Assembly (NCBI GenBank): GCA_025808415.1
Contig: CP075525.1
Location: 3,023,501-3,087,500 of the forward strand
From: Cyclobacteriaceae bacterium
GTDB lineage: Bacteria; Bacteroidota; Bacteroidia; Cytophagales; Cyclobacteriaceae
Length of the DNA: 64,000 nt
Direction: 5' to 3'
In this document: positions 35,676-46,800 of the stretch, piece after piece
Position numbering within the stretch: position 1 is the stretch's first letter
Layout of the letters: each line of letters opens with the position of its first letter
Translations under genes and position numbers: made by a program
The notes under the pieces: generated by a model
Databases searched by the model: none
Told to the model about the DNA's origin: nothing
Seen by the model: the letters and a program-made list of their open reading frames with translations, nothing else

Positions 35676-36701
35676 TTAGGATAACACAGGTTTTGTTGCA
35701 GTGTTTACTTGCAGTGCCAACAAAAACTGAAAACCAAAAGTTACTGTGGCCAGCAACAAATGAACCGGTTGCAGGAACGGAGGCACCGCTAAATAGGCCA
35801 TTCCAATGCCGGTTAAAAGTGTCCCCAAAATTAAAAGGAATAGGGTCAGGATGAAACGCTGTTCCATCCCACTTTTCTTTAATTTCCAGAATAAACCTAC
35901 ATGCGCCAGCATCACAACCCACGAAAATGAACGGTGGATAAGAAAACTTCCCCCCAATGCCTCGATCCATGCATTGCGGTCGGCAATACGGCTGGCAACC
36001 TGGTCCAAGGCTTCACGTACCTGCGTTCCCAATAATATTTGAACCAGCACAATGGCCAGGCACAAAATAATCCATGGTGCCATCCCGGGTATAATAAGTT
36101 GTTGCCGGAATGAAACCTTTGACTGGTTAGCCAGAAAAATTAAAAGCGCCACAATAATCAACGCCAAAAACATATGCACAGTGATGGTCCATGGCGTGAG
36201 GTTAGTTGACACTACGATGGAGCCAATCCATCCTTGAAACCCCACCAAAACGAAGGTAGTAAAAGCAAGAATGGTCCTGATACGATGAGTATTCCAAAAC
36301 CTAAGGGAATAAACAAACACGGCAAATATCAATAAACCGATAACAACCCCAATTAAGCGGTTAATGTATTCAATCCATGTTTTAACAGGATTAAAATCGG
36401 CCTCCTCCCGAATCGACTCATCCGTCAGGAGCTGATCAGCCGTCTTAGTAAATCCAAAAGCACTTAGATATTTTGCAAACCGGATATTTTTTTCGTGCCG
36501 ATTAGCGGAATAAATTTCTTTATAATTTTCCGGAAGCTGCTCAACCGATGTAGGCGGAACCCACTGCCCAAAACATTTTGGCCAATCCGGACAGCCCATA
36601 CCCGACCCCGTACTGCGAACAACGCCCCCCACCAATATAAGCAGGTAAGCAGCAACCAGTGTTGTGAGCGTAAGCCGGTAAAATGAACGATTGATTGACA
36701 T
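35676..36701 (-). CDS. ctaA: Heme A synthase
   Basis: 341 residues with eight membrane helices, COX15/CtaA family. Features: LVGGVVRSTGSGMGCPDWPKCFGQWVPP near the N-terminus (with the Cys pair), EYINRLIGVVIG, VHMFLALI and IHRSFSWVVMLAH with heme-ligand His residues, and PVHLLLAT. It converts heme O to heme A for the caa3-type oxidase. The start lies 6 bases after the T-tract of the terminator at 36708-36760, so it needs its own promoter or read-through. Confidence 0.95.
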   Translation of the reverse strand: MSINRSFYRLTLTTLVAAYLLILVGGVVRSTGSGMGCPDWPKCFGQWVPPTSVEQLPENYKEIYSANRHEKNIRFAKYLSAFGFTKTADQLLTDESIREEADFNPVKTWIEYINRLIGVVIGLLIFAVFVYSLRFWNTHRIRTILAFTTFVLVGFQGWIGSIVVSTNLTPWTITVHMFLALIIVALLIFLANQSKVSFRQQLIIPGMAPWIILCLAIVLVQILLGTQVREALDQVASRIADRNAWIEALGGSFLIHRSFSWVVMLAHVGLFWKLKKSGMEQRFILTLFLLILGTLLTGIGMAYLAVPPFLQPVHLLLATVTFGFQFLLALQVNTATKPVLS

Positions 36702-36707
36702 ACGGTT

Positions 36708-36760
36708 AAAAAACTTCAGCCTTTTGGCGGAAAGCTAAATCCCAAACCAAAAGGCCGAAG
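36708..36760 (-). terminator. Intrinsic terminator between coxA and ctaA
   Basis: The minus strand carries CTTCGGCCTTTTGG (36747-36760) and CCAAAAGGCTGAAG (36714-36727), a 14-base stem with one G-U pair and a 19-base loop, followed directly by six T (36708-36713 on the plus strand are A). It lies 21 bases after the coxA stop. The loop is long for a terminator, so attenuation with alternative folds is conceivable. Confidence 0.8.
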
Positions 36761-36781
36761 TGTACTTTGAAAATTACTTTA

Positions 36782-38665
36782 TCAGTGTTTGCTGCCTTCC
36801 ACTACAATAGCACCTTCTCCGTTTGAAGTCTCCAGCTTAATCAACTCATTTTCATGAGGCAGATTAGATTCAGGGGTCTCTGAGTAAGGAATGGTCTGCG
36901 GAATAAAGTCATCCTTCGCACCCGGTTTGCTATAATCGTATGGCCAACGGTAAACAGCGGGTATTTCGCCAGGCCAGTTACCATGGCCGGGATTACGCGG
37001 TGTGGTCCATTCAAGCGTTGTGGATTTCCATGGGTTAGCTGATGCTTTCCTTCCGCGGAAAATGCTGTAGAAAAAGTTGAACAAGAAAATCAACTGGGCC
37101 GACAACGTCAGGATGGCGGCAACGCTAACTAAGGTGTTCAAATCGGTAAAGCCATTGAATGTATCAAAATTCGTCCATGAATAATAACGCCTTGGGAAGC
37201 CGGCAATGCCTATGTAATGCATCGGAAAGAATACCATGTAAACCCCTACGAAGGTTAACCAAAAATGGATGTACCCAAGTTTTTCGTTCATCATGCGACC
37301 GAACATCTTCGGGAACCAGTGATAAATACCGGCCAACATTCCAAAAAACGATGCACTACCCATTACCAGGTGGAAGTGAGCAACCACAAAATAAGTATCG
37401 TGTAACTGAATGTCGATTGCCGAATTACCTAAGAAAATACCAGTGATACCGCCTGTTAAGAAAAACGATACCAACCCAATAGAAAACAGCATGGCAGAAG
37501 TAAACCGAATATTTCCCTTCCACAACGTTGTTACATAATTGAAAATCTTTACAGCTGAGGGCACTGCGATAATCAAAGTAAGTAACATAAAGATTGATCC
37601 CAGGAATGGATTCATACCCGTTACGAACATATGGTGTGCCCACACAATAAACGATAAGATGGCAATGAAAAGCATGGAACCGATCATGGCCTTGTACCCA
37701 AAGATTGGTTTACGCGAATTGGTGGCAATAATCTCCGATGTAATACCTAACGCTGGAAGCAACACAATGTATACCTCAGGGTGACCCAAAAACCAGAATA
37801 AGTGCTGGAACAAGATAGGGCTTCCACCTACATTGGATAATGCCTCACCACCGATATAAATATCGGATAAAAAGAAGCTAGTGCCGAAGCTGCGGTCGAA
37901 GATCAACAACAAGGCAGCCGCAAATAAAACAGGGAACGACAATAAACCTATAATGGCTGTAAAGAAGAAGGCCCATATAGTTAATGGCATACGCGTAAAC
38001 GACATACCCCGTGTACGCATGTTAATAACCGTAGTGATGTAATTGATACCCCCCAACAACGTACTCACAATAAACAGGGCCATGGCTACTAACCAAAGGG
38101 TCATACCTAAACCTGACCCCTGAATAGCCTGTGGCAATGCACTTAAAGGGGGATAAACTGTCCATCCTCCACCGGCAGGTCCTGTTTCAATAAAGAAAGA
38201 ACTTAACATGACCACACTGGACAAAAAGAAGAACCAGTAGGAAAGCATGTTCATGAAACCGGAGGCCATATCGCGCGCCCCTATTTGTAATGGAATAAGG
38301 AAGTTGGAAAACGTACCGCTCAATCCGGCCGTGAGCACAAAGAATACCATGATGGTACCATGCATGGTAACTAAGGCCAGGTAAAATTCCGGATCGATTT
38401 TTCCTTCCGGTGTAATCCATCCACCTAATAACGGGCGAAGCCACTCCAGGTTCATATCAGGGAAGCCTAATTGCAAGCGGAAAATTACCGACAATGCCCC
38501 GCCAAACAGCGCCCAGAAGATACCTGTAATCAGAAATTGCTTCGCAATTACCTTGTGATCCTGGCTGAAAATATAATTTGTCCAAAAGTTACCTTCATGA
38601 TGGTCGTGTTCGTGATCATCGTGGTGGTGAACGTGAATGTTAGTGTCTGTATATGTTGTTGCCAT
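36782..38665 (-). CDS. coxA: Cytochrome c oxidase subunit I
   Basis: 627 residues with 12 or more membrane helices. Catalytic motifs: heme/CuB ligands in FWFLGHPEVYIVLLPALG (His-Glu-x-x-x-Tyr-type crosslink region), WAHHMFVTGM (two His) and HDTYFVVAHFHLVMG; low-spin heme His in MHGTIMVFFVLTAG. It is the catalytic core of the proton-pumping caa3-type oxidase. Unusually the N-terminus has a His/Asp-rich tract at residues 11-24 (HVHHHDDHEHDHHE). The gene lies 14 bases after coxB and is followed by a terminator. Confidence 0.97.
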   Translation of the reverse strand: MATTYTDTNIHVHHHDDHEHDHHEGNFWTNYIFSQDHKVIAKQFLITGIFWALFGGALSVIFRLQLGFPDMNLEWLRPLLGGWITPEGKIDPEFYLALVTMHGTIMVFFVLTAGLSGTFSNFLIPLQIGARDMASGFMNMLSYWFFFLSSVVMLSSFFIETGPAGGGWTVYPPLSALPQAIQGSGLGMTLWLVAMALFIVSTLLGGINYITTVINMRTRGMSFTRMPLTIWAFFFTAIIGLLSFPVLFAAALLLIFDRSFGTSFFLSDIYIGGEALSNVGGSPILFQHLFWFLGHPEVYIVLLPALGITSEIIATNSRKPIFGYKAMIGSMLFIAILSFIVWAHHMFVTGMNPFLGSIFMLLTLIIAVPSAVKIFNYVTTLWKGNIRFTSAMLFSIGLVSFFLTGGITGIFLGNSAIDIQLHDTYFVVAHFHLVMGSASFFGMLAGIYHWFPKMFGRMMNEKLGYIHFWLTFVGVYMVFFPMHYIGIAGFPRRYYSWTNFDTFNGFTDLNTLVSVAAILTLSAQLIFLFNFFYSIFRGRKASANPWKSTTLEWTTPRNPGHGNWPGEIPAVYRWPYDYSKPGAKDDFIPQTIPYSETPESNLPHENELIKLETSNGEGAIVVEGSKH

Positions 38666-38679
38666 GATTTAAAATAATC

Positions 38680-39771
38680 TTAGTTAGATCCTACACCTGC
38701 TGCCTTAACACCTTCCAAATAAGTAACACCTGTTTCTACCGGTATCCCCGCTTTCAACATTGCTGATTCACGTAAGCCTGCCGGAACATTCTTTAGGTAG
38801 TCCGGATTCTGCTTCAGCCATGCCTCTTGCTCAGCTTTCCATTTCTCAAAATCTTCAGGGGTATCAACCACCACGCTCATTTTCATGGAGAAGTGTCCCT
38901 TTCCGCAAATTTCCGTACAAGCCAATTCGTAATTGAACTCAGGATTATCTAACTCATCGCGCATTTCTGCGGTTGTTTTGGTAGCTACAAACTTGAATTG
39001 GGTTGGCATGCCGGGCACAGCATCCATTTTAACACGGAAGTGAGGCAGGAATACGCTGTGCAGAACATCCTTTGCCCGTATTTTCAATAATACTTCCTTC
39101 CCCTTGGGGATGTGCAGTTCAAGTGATTTAAAATCATCAAAGGTCTTATTGTCTGACAGGTCTAAACCGAATTCATTGATAGCATCGATTTTTTGATAAT
39201 GATAATCGCCCAGCACATTGTCTTTTCCTGGGTAACGGGCTGTCCATGCAAATTGCTGCGCAATAACTTCCACAACCTCGGCACTTTCAGAGGCTGGCGA
39301 GGTGATGTCGTTCCATGCACGAAGTCCTGTGAATACAAGAAGCGCCAATACGAGGGCCGGTATGATGGTCCAGGCCAACTCCAGGTAATGATTGTCAGGG
39401 TAGAATTTTGCCGTGCGGCCTTCCTTATGCTGGTATTGATACAGAAATATAAACTTGATAATACTGATGATCGTAAAGGCTACAACGGTAACACCCATGG
39501 TTATCCAGAATAAGGTGTCTGTCCATGCACCGTGCTCAGAAGCAATAGGCAACGTATAGGAATCGAAATGCGTATAGGAATACCAGAAAAATCCGGTTAA
39601 GCCAAACACCATAAATAAGATAAACAACAAAGCATGAATGCCATTACTGCTGTCCACTTCATCATCGCTGGTTTTGGCTTTCGCAACCGTTACTAAATTA
39701 CTGATCCTGAAGATCAGGTAAAGGATCACCAGAACAAGCGCTACTCCCAGAATTACAATCAAACTCGTCAT
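38680..39771 (-). CDS. coxB: Cytochrome c oxidase subunit II
   Basis: 363 residues. Membrane helices near 3-25, 47-66, 85-110 and 129-150, more than the usual two. The CuA site is intact: His in VLHSVFLPHFRVKMDAVPGM and CTEICGKGHFSMKM (Cys, Cys, His, Met). There is no C-terminal cytochrome c domain, so the oxidase takes electrons from ActE or a separate c-type heme. It follows actF by 11 bases. Confidence 0.95.
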   Translation of the reverse strand: MTSLIVILGVALVLVILYLIFRISNLVTVAKAKTSDDEVDSSNGIHALLFILFMVFGLTGFFWYSYTHFDSYTLPIASEHGAWTDTLFWITMGVTVVAFTIISIIKFIFLYQYQHKEGRTAKFYPDNHYLELAWTIIPALVLALLVFTGLRAWNDITSPASESAEVVEVIAQQFAWTARYPGKDNVLGDYHYQKIDAINEFGLDLSDNKTFDDFKSLELHIPKGKEVLLKIRAKDVLHSVFLPHFRVKMDAVPGMPTQFKFVATKTTAEMRDELDNPEFNYELACTEICGKGHFSMKMSVVVDTPEDFEKWKAEQEAWLKQNPDYLKNVPAGLRESAMLKAGIPVETGVTYLEGVKAAGVGSN

Positions 39772-39782
39772 ACTTTTTTACA

Positions 39783-41165
39783 TTAAATGTGGTGATGGAG
39801 ACTCTCTTCTAACAACGGATGGTTCTTTCCGAATAACGGCATCTTCGCCAAACTGCTCAGGGTTATCCAAAGAAATGCTGCAAGAAAAATAAAGGCAGTG
39901 CCAATCTCCAACAAGCCCAAGCCACCTTCGTTTTGCATAACCCCTGGCGTTACCATATTGAAAAAATCAAACCAATGTCCAACAATCACAATCGGGCAAA
40001 CAACTTTCAACATTGAAAGATGACGCTTTGCATCCCTTGTCATTAATAACAGGAAGGGCAACACAAAGTTCATAATCAAGTTTGTAAAAAATATCCAGCT
40101 GTAAGGGCTGGTACTCAGGCGTTCAATGAAGTACACCGTTTCTTCAGGAATATTGGCATAGTAGATCAACAGAAACTGGCTAAACCAGATGTAGGTCCAG
40201 AATATAGAAAAGGCAAAAACAAATTTTCCAAGATCATGGAGGTGGTTGGCATTTACAATTTTAAGGTAACCTGCTTCTTTCAGGTACACCACTATCAGCG
40301 TAATCATGGCCAATGCGGTTACCCACCAACTTGCAAATACATACCAACCGAACATGGTGCTGAACCAATGCGTATCAATGCTCATGACCCAATCCCATGC
40401 AGCCACAGATGAACTTACCGCAAAGAACACCAGGAACCAGGCCGAAATACTTCTGTTCTTGAACCAATATTTGCTGTCGGCTTCCAGGTCTTCGGCCATC
40501 ATGTTTTTCTTGATCATGGTAAAGAACCAATACCACATACCAAAGAAAATAACCATGCGGGCGATATAGAATATCGGGAAACTTCCGGCTTTGCCAGGCC
40601 AATAGAAGAAAGGAGCCTTGCCGTCAATAATATGGTCGAAATCCGGGTTGGGTTGTGTCTTTGCTTCATCAAGATACTCCCCATACAACGAACTGTGTGT
40701 CCAGTGGAAAATATCATGGTTAGTAACGAACCACAGTATAACTGTTAAGCCAAAGGCTATAGGAATCCAATGCCCCATGGCCAACGGGATACGCTTAACA
40801 CCGGCCGACCAACCCGCCTGTGCTGCGTATTGAATAGCCACAAAGAACAAACCGATAATACCCAGTCCCACAAAATAAATATTGTTCATCCACAGGGTGG
40901 TGAACAGGCGTTTTAACCAGGTGGCTGTCTCATGATGTCCCTCGGCAGCATGTGCTTCGCTCGCGGCAGCCGTATCAATACTCGCTACCATCTGTTGGGC
41001 CGCGACATGACTGTGACCCACTGCGTGATCATGATGATCTGTTTTTGTGGCAAGCCACAAGCCTACAACGAAAAGAAATAATCCTACTCCCAAAAGAATG
41101 AATATCTTCTTTTTGGCTTCCGGGGTGAAGATGAACTTTTCTTCCACTATTGCTGAATGACCCAT
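39783..41165 (-). CDS. actF: Alternative complex III subunit ActF
   Basis: 460 residues with about ten membrane helices, the NrfD-like but divergent quinol-binding-type subunit of alternative complex III. It shows the long EYLDEAKTQPNPDFDHIIDGKAPFFYWPGKAGSF loop and YFIERLSTSPYSWIFF. A His-rich external loop near residues 42-85 (DHHDHAVGHSH, then EGHHE) and a terminal HHHI are notable. It works with ActC in quinol oxidation. It is preceded by the ActE gene (34 bases). Confidence 0.92.
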   Translation of the reverse strand: MGHSAIVEEKFIFTPEAKKKIFILLGVGLFLFVVGLWLATKTDHHDHAVGHSHVAAQQMVASIDTAAASEAHAAEGHHETATWLKRLFTTLWMNNIYFVGLGIIGLFFVAIQYAAQAGWSAGVKRIPLAMGHWIPIAFGLTVILWFVTNHDIFHWTHSSLYGEYLDEAKTQPNPDFDHIIDGKAPFFYWPGKAGSFPIFYIARMVIFFGMWYWFFTMIKKNMMAEDLEADSKYWFKNRSISAWFLVFFAVSSSVAAWDWVMSIDTHWFSTMFGWYVFASWWVTALAMITLIVVYLKEAGYLKIVNANHLHDLGKFVFAFSIFWTYIWFSQFLLIYYANIPEETVYFIERLSTSPYSWIFFTNLIMNFVLPFLLLMTRDAKRHLSMLKVVCPIVIVGHWFDFFNMVTPGVMQNEGGLGLLEIGTAFIFLAAFLWITLSSLAKMPLFGKNHPLLEESLHHHI

Positions 41166-41199
41166 GTGTATTCTGTTATCTCGTTAGTGCGTTAAAATT

Positions 41200-41865
41200 C
41201 TATTGTTGCAAAGTCTTTACATACCGGGCAATTTTCCAGCGATCTTCCTGGCTAATCTGTGAGCCGTGCGGGGCCATCAGGCCTTTGCCGGCAGTTATTA
41301 CATGGAAAATATGACCTTCTGAAATATTCTTGTACGCATCGCCTTTAAGGTTGGCTACTCCGGCATAGGCGCTGCGCTCAATACCGTCAATGGTTACACC
41401 TGTGGCAACTTTTCCATCGCCTTCACCTTTGGCTCCATGGCAGTGGGTGCAATACATTGTATACAGTGCTTTTCCTTCGGACAAAAGTTGGGGGGTATCT
41501 GCACCCTCAAAAGGACTTTTAATTTTAGCAGCGATTTCCAAACTGTCCTTTGGTAAACGGTAAGGCAACACGTTGGCTTTGTTACGGCTAACGGTATGCG
41601 CAGGCGGCACACGCATATTCATGCGATGCGGGTTCAATGGATTAGAGTTGTAGAACTCAGCATGGCCATCTTCATATTCAATGGAGGTAAGCCAACTGCC
41701 GGCACTTTGATCGGTTATTTGAGTATACGGCTCATACGCTACGGAATGATACATATTGGGTGCATATTCAAGCCCCGGGTTGTCGCCACCCGCTTTACAA
41801 GAAACAAGTACTATGGCTGCAAGGCCGATGAATAAAGTTGCTGATTGTCTCATCGTATTCTTCAT
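41200..41865 (-). CDS. actE: Alternative complex III subunit ActE, monoheme cytochrome c lipoprotein
   Basis: 221 residues from the ATG at 41865; a TTG at 41880 adds five residues inside actD and is less likely. The signal peptide ends in the lipobox VLVSC. One heme site CTHCHGAKGEGDGK and a distal Met region (GLMAPHGSQI). The conserved start of the mature protein is PGLEYAPNMYHSVAYEPYTQ. ActE likely passes electrons from ActA to the oxidase CuA. The gene starts 8 bases after the actD stop. Confidence 0.92.
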   Translation of the reverse strand: MKNTMRQSATLFIGLAAIVLVSCKAGGDNPGLEYAPNMYHSVAYEPYTQITDQSAGSWLTSIEYEDGHAEFYNSNPLNPHRMNMRVPPAHTVSRNKANVLPYRLPKDSLEIAAKIKSPFEGADTPQLLSEGKALYTMYCTHCHGAKGEGDGKVATGVTIDGIERSAYAGVANLKGDAYKNISEGHIFHVITAGKGLMAPHGSQISQEDRWKIARYVKTLQQ

Positions 41866-41872
41866 CGTGTAA

Positions 41873-42403
41873 TTACTCAAAACTTTTTTCGTTCACTTCA
41901 ACAGCACCACTTTCGGTTAGCAGGCGCTTTAATTCTTCTTTGCTTTTTCCACCGTTGGCTGCCAGATCAATTGCCATTACGTGCATATCTTCGGTGCTGC
42001 GGATATCAAATTGACGCGGCCATTTGTAAGGCTTCATGTCGCTAACGATCATAAAGGTGCCAACCATGCCTAAGGCTGAAAGCAATACCGTAAGTTCAAA
42101 GGTAACGGGGATGAAAGGCGGAAGGGAAGCAAAATTTTTACCACCGATAATCATAGGCCAATCATAACCCAACATCCAGATTTGCATTAGCAACGCGAGG
42201 CTGGTGCCGGTCATCCCAAACAAAAAAGCTGCAATGGGAAGGCGCGATTTTTTATAACCCAGTGCTTCATCAATGCCGTGTACGGGGAAAGGAGAATAAA
42301 CTTCCTGGATTTTTACTCCGTTGGAACGCACCTTCCTGATGCCATCCAACAACACATCCTCATCGTTAAAAATCCCTACAACAAAATGCTTGTCTGCATC
42401 CAT
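41873..42403 (-). CDS. actD: Alternative complex III subunit ActD (DUF3341)
   Basis: 176 residues. Cytoplasmic N-terminus with VVGIFNDEDVLLDGIRKVRSNGVKIQEVYSPFPVHGIDEALG, the DUF3341 signature, then two membrane helices (FLFGMTGTSLALLMQIWM and ELTVLLSALGMVGTFMI). It is a structural membrane subunit in alternative complex III. It starts 3 bases after actC stops. Confidence 0.94.
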   Translation of the reverse strand: MDADKHFVVGIFNDEDVLLDGIRKVRSNGVKIQEVYSPFPVHGIDEALGYKKSRLPIAAFLFGMTGTSLALLMQIWMLGYDWPMIIGGKNFASLPPFIPVTFELTVLLSALGMVGTFMIVSDMKPYKWPRQFDIRSTEDMHVMAIDLAANGGKSKEELKRLLTESGAVEVNEKSFE

Positions 42404-42406
42404 GAT

Positions 42407-43777
42407 TTATTTCTTTTCAGAGGTTGACTTAATAATACTTTTAACTTCGGCCATGTTGATCACCGGGAAAAATTTGGCAAATAAGAAGAATGCGGTGAAG
42501 AATATACCGAAGGTGAATACATACTGTCCCACATCATACCAGGTAGGATAGAACATCGTCCAGCTTGAAGGAATATAGTCGCGGTGAAGGGACGTTACTA
42601 TAATCACAAAACGCTCGAACCACATACCAATGTTCACGATGATGGACAGTACAAACGTGGCTACAATGCTGGTACGGATTTTCTTAATCCAGAAAAGTTG
42701 CGGTGAAATAACGTTGCAGGTCATCATCGCCCAGTACGACCAGGCATAAGGACCTACCACGCGGTTATAAAATGCGTAACCTTCGTAAGGGACGCGTGAA
42801 TACCACGAAATAAACAACTCTGTTATGTAAGCAATACCCACTATCGAACCGGTAATGATGATAATGATATTCATCAACTCAATGTGGTAAATGGTAATAT
42901 AATCTTCCAGTTTAAACACTTTGCGGGTAACGATTAGCAGCGTAAGTACCATGGCAAAACCCGAAAAGATAGCACCGGCCACAAAGTAAGGCGGGAAGAT
43001 GGTGGTGTGCCATCCAGGAATAACCGAAGTAGCAAAGTCCATGGACACAATCGTGTGAACCGACAATACCAGCGGAGTAGAAAGACCGGCCAGGATTAAC
43101 GCTACAGACTCGTAGCGCATCCAGGTTTTGGCACCACCCTGCCAGCCAAAGCTAAGGGCATTGTAAACCGTAGCCCTGATTTTGTTTCCCTGAACCACTG
43201 CGCGGTCGCGGATCACCGCAAAATCAGGAATTAGACCCATGTACCAGAATACCAACGAAACGGTAAAATACGTTGAGATCGCGAACACGTCCCATAACAA
43301 GGGTGAATTGAAGTTAACCCATAACGAACCAAATGTGTTGGGAAGAGGAAGCGCCCAGTAAAACCCTAACCATAGGCGACCCATGTGAAAGCCGGGGAAA
43401 CTGGCCGCACAAATGACAGCAAAAATGGTCATCGCTTCTGCCGCGCGGTTAATCGACATCCTCCAACGTTGGCGGAATAACAAAAGGATAGCTGAAATCA
43501 ATGTACCCGCGTGACCAATACCGACCCACCACACGAAGTTGGTGATGTCCCACGCCCAACCTACTGTTTTGTTTAGTCCCCACACCCCAATGCCATGCCA
43601 CAACAGCATCGCACAGGCGTAAGCCCCTAAGCCAAGTAAAGCCAAAGAAATAGCCATCGCCATCCACCACAGTTTGGTTGGTTTGCCTTCCACCTGACGG
43701 CTGATGTCGTGCGAAACATCTTTTATGGTTTTACCACCGGTTACCAGGGGTTCGCGTATCACTGAAGTTACTGCCAT
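42407..43777 (-). CDS. actC: Alternative complex III subunit ActC (NrfD-like)
   Basis: 456 residues with about ten membrane helices, NrfD/PsrC family quinol-binding subunit. Features [31 protein letters not shown] and [23 protein letters not shown], all typical of ActC. It accepts quinol electrons toward the Fe-S clusters of ActB. The 38-base gap from actB is the longest within the act set but has no promoter-like box. Confidence 0.95.
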   Translation of the reverse strand: MAVTSVIREPLVTGGKTIKDVSHDISRQVEGKPTKLWWMAMAISLALLGLGAYACAMLLWHGIGVWGLNKTVGWAWDITNFVWWVGIGHAGTLISAILLLFRQRWRMSINRAAEAMTIFAVICAASFPGFHMGRLWLGFYWALPLPNTFGSLWVNFNSPLLWDVFAISTYFTVSLVFWYMGLIPDFAVIRDRAVVQGNKIRATVYNALSFGWQGGAKTWMRYESVALILAGLSTPLVLSVHTIVSMDFATSVIPGWHTTIFPPYFVAGAIFSGFAMVLTLLIVTRKVFKLEDYITIYHIELMNIIIIITGSIVGIAYITELFISWYSRVPYEGYAFYNRVVGPYAWSYWAMMTCNVISPQLFWIKKIRTSIVATFVLSIIVNIGMWFERFVIIVTSLHRDYIPSSWTMFYPTWYDVGQYVFTFGIFFTAFFLFAKFFPVINMAEVKSIIKSTSEKK

Positions 43778-43815
43778 AATATTTTACGTCTCTCGTTTAT
43801 TCGTTTCTGTTTCTG

Positions 43816-46800
43816 CTATGCGTCTTTATTTCTCACTTTGGTCAGGTACCAGATGTTCGGTTTCACGCCTACTTCCTCCAATACCTGGTATGCGCGCGGG
43901 TTACCGGCAATCTTATCGATACCGTGCGGGCGCTCGGAATTGCGCGGGGCAATCTTCAAAAGCTTACTGATGCGGCTTTCCGGGTCATTTACATCACCAA
44001 ATACGATGGCGCCCGTTGAGCAAGAAGCCTGACAAGCTGTAATGACTTCACCATCTTTCAATGGCCTTCTCTCCTTCTTCGCCTGGAGTTTTCCATTTTG
44101 GATGCGCTGCACGCAGAATGAGCACTTCTCCATCACACCACGCGAACGAACCGTCACATCGGGGTTCAATACCATCTTTCCTAAGTCGGTATTCATAGCC
44201 GGGTTAACCTGTTCGAACTGACGGTTGTCGTGATATTTGAACCAGTTGAAACGTCTTACTTTATACGGACAGTTGTTGGCACAATAACGAGTGCCAATAC
44301 AACGGTTATAGGTCATTTGATTTAGTCCTTCTGTGCTGTGTGTGGTTGCGGCAACAGGACATACTGTTTCGCAAGGAGCGTTATTACAGTGCTGACACAA
44401 CATAGGCTGGAATACTACTTCCGGATTTTCAGCAGCTTCTTCCAAACCACGCACATCATGTACGGCTGCATCGCTGCTGTAGTAGCGGTCGATGCGCAAC
44501 CAATGCATTTCCCTGCGGTTAATCACCTCTTCGCGACCCACCATGGAAACATTGTTCTCAACGTTACAGGCTACCACACAGGCTCCACAACCAATACACG
44601 TATTTAGGTCAATGGCCATGCCCCAGTGGTGATTCTTATAATCATGGCCCTTCCACAATGAAAGTTCTTCTGGTGCAACTTTATGGTTAGGATCTTTCCA
44701 GGTGGCAATCTTGGGTTTGAATTCTTTCTTCCAATCGGCACGGCTAAAGTTCGACAGCGTAGTTTCCTGCACTACCGTTTGACGTGCCATATACGTTTGA
44801 TGGGTTTGCGTGGTAGCAATTTGATACCGTTCACCGGCAGGCTCAAACGAAGCACCTGCAACGCTATAGCTAAGTGATCCATTAACCATGTTGATCAATG
44901 GATATGCATTTTTACCAATGCCATCGGCTACCTTGCCGGCCTTGGTGCGTCCATAGCCTAATGGAATACCTAACGTGCCCGGTGTTTGACCAGGTTGTAC
45001 CAATACAGGAAGTTTCACCGGTTCTTTGCCCGGTATAGAAATCGTATAATATTCGGTTTTTGCCTCCTTGAAGTTGATCCCTTTCGAGTCGGCCGGTGCA
45101 ACAGTAACGTAATGTTCCCAAACTGCTTTTGTAATCGGATCGGGTAATTCCTGCAGTAACGGGTTGTTGGCCTGAGAACCATTGCCGACCGTTGCATTTT
45201 CAAATACAAAAACTTCGAAACCACTACCTCCTTTATAATTCGAGGCGATGGCTGAAGCCGCAGCGCCTACATCACCGGCAAACGAAACAGTAGCTGCTTC
45301 AACCGGAAGCTCAAGCACACCGTTGTACAAACAAGTGTCCCACCACGTTTGGAAATTTCCGGATTTATAAAACCAGTTTTTCCAGTTATTCTTTACAATT
45401 TCAAAATAATCAACATTGGTTTCGCCCGCCCAGATCAGGAAACTTTCCTGTGCTGCACGCGATTTAAAGATTGGCGTTATGGCCGGCTGGGCAACGCTAT
45501 AATGGTTCTTTTTAGGCTCTGCATCATTCCATGCCTCCAGGTAGTGATGATCAGGGGCAATGAAATCAACCAGTGATGCGGTTTCATCCTCTTTATAAGC
45601 CGTAGCCACTTTCAATTGAACCTTACCCAAACCACTGGCCAGTTGCGAACCCATGGGGTGGTCATAAACAGGATTGCAGTTGTAAAAAATAACACCGGCA
45701 ACACTTCCTGCATTCACTTCCTTGATGAAATCAGCCATGGCCTGATCATCGCCCTGGCGATAGTTAACAGGAATGTGCGGAAGGATGGTTGATCCGTAAC
45801 TTCCCAGTATATCGTTGATAGCGTTTACTACAACCTGTATTGATTTATCATTGGAACCTGCAACAACCAAGGCATTGCCACGGTTCTTCCAAAGATCTTC
45901 AGCAGCTTTGGCAAGGTTAGGCTTATCAACACCTCCGCTAACCGTTGACCCCCCTGCTTTCGTGGCCAACAGATTGTAAAGTTGTACCAATACTGCGCCC
46001 TCCTCTGAAGGCTTAATTTGGGTACGGTAATCTGCATTGGCACCTGCCAGCGACATACCGGCCTCAAACTGGTAGTGGCGTGACATCTCCTTTTTGTCCT
46101 CGCCTACATCACGGGTTTGAGCGTACTGCTTGGTAAATTCAATCGGAGCTACCCACGAGCCAAGGAAATCAGCAGCCACACTTACAATTACTTTTGCCTT
46201 ACTGAAATCGTAAGAGGGGATCATAGCTTTACCGAAAGACTCTTCATTGGCCTTCAGCATTCCATAACATGAACTCTGATCATACTGCACAAGCTGGGCC
46301 GAAGGATATTTTGCCTTGAATTTTTCAATTACTGCTTTAGTGCTGGGGCTTATGATGGTGTTGCTAACGATAACGATTTTGCCGCCACCAATGGCATTCA
46401 ATTTTTCAATAACAGCTTTGTCGAGATCTTCCCAGGAAGCTTTCTTATTATCGGCTACGCGTGGAAAGCGCAGCCGGGCATTATCGTACAATGAAAGTAC
46501 GGAAGCCTCAACCTGAGCGCTTGTGCCACCCTTGGTTACAGATGATAATGAGTTGCCCTCAATTTTAATCGGGCGGCCTTCACGGGTCTTCACTACGATG
46601 CTGCAATAGTCGCCTCCATTGGTATACGTAGAGGCATAGTAATTGGCAATACTAGGATCGGTATCCTCAGGCTTGTTAACATAAGGAATGGCTTTACGGA
46701 TGGGAGCCTCACAAGCTGCCAACGAAACTGCCGCTACACCAAAGCCCATCATTTTCAGGAAGTCCCTGCGTGAATGCCCCAGGTCTTCCTCCGGTCCGGG

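Noticed and set aside
38680..39771. C-terminal cytochrome c domain on CoxB, as in caa3 oxidases
   Set aside because: No CxxCH is present; the protein ends soon after the CuA site.
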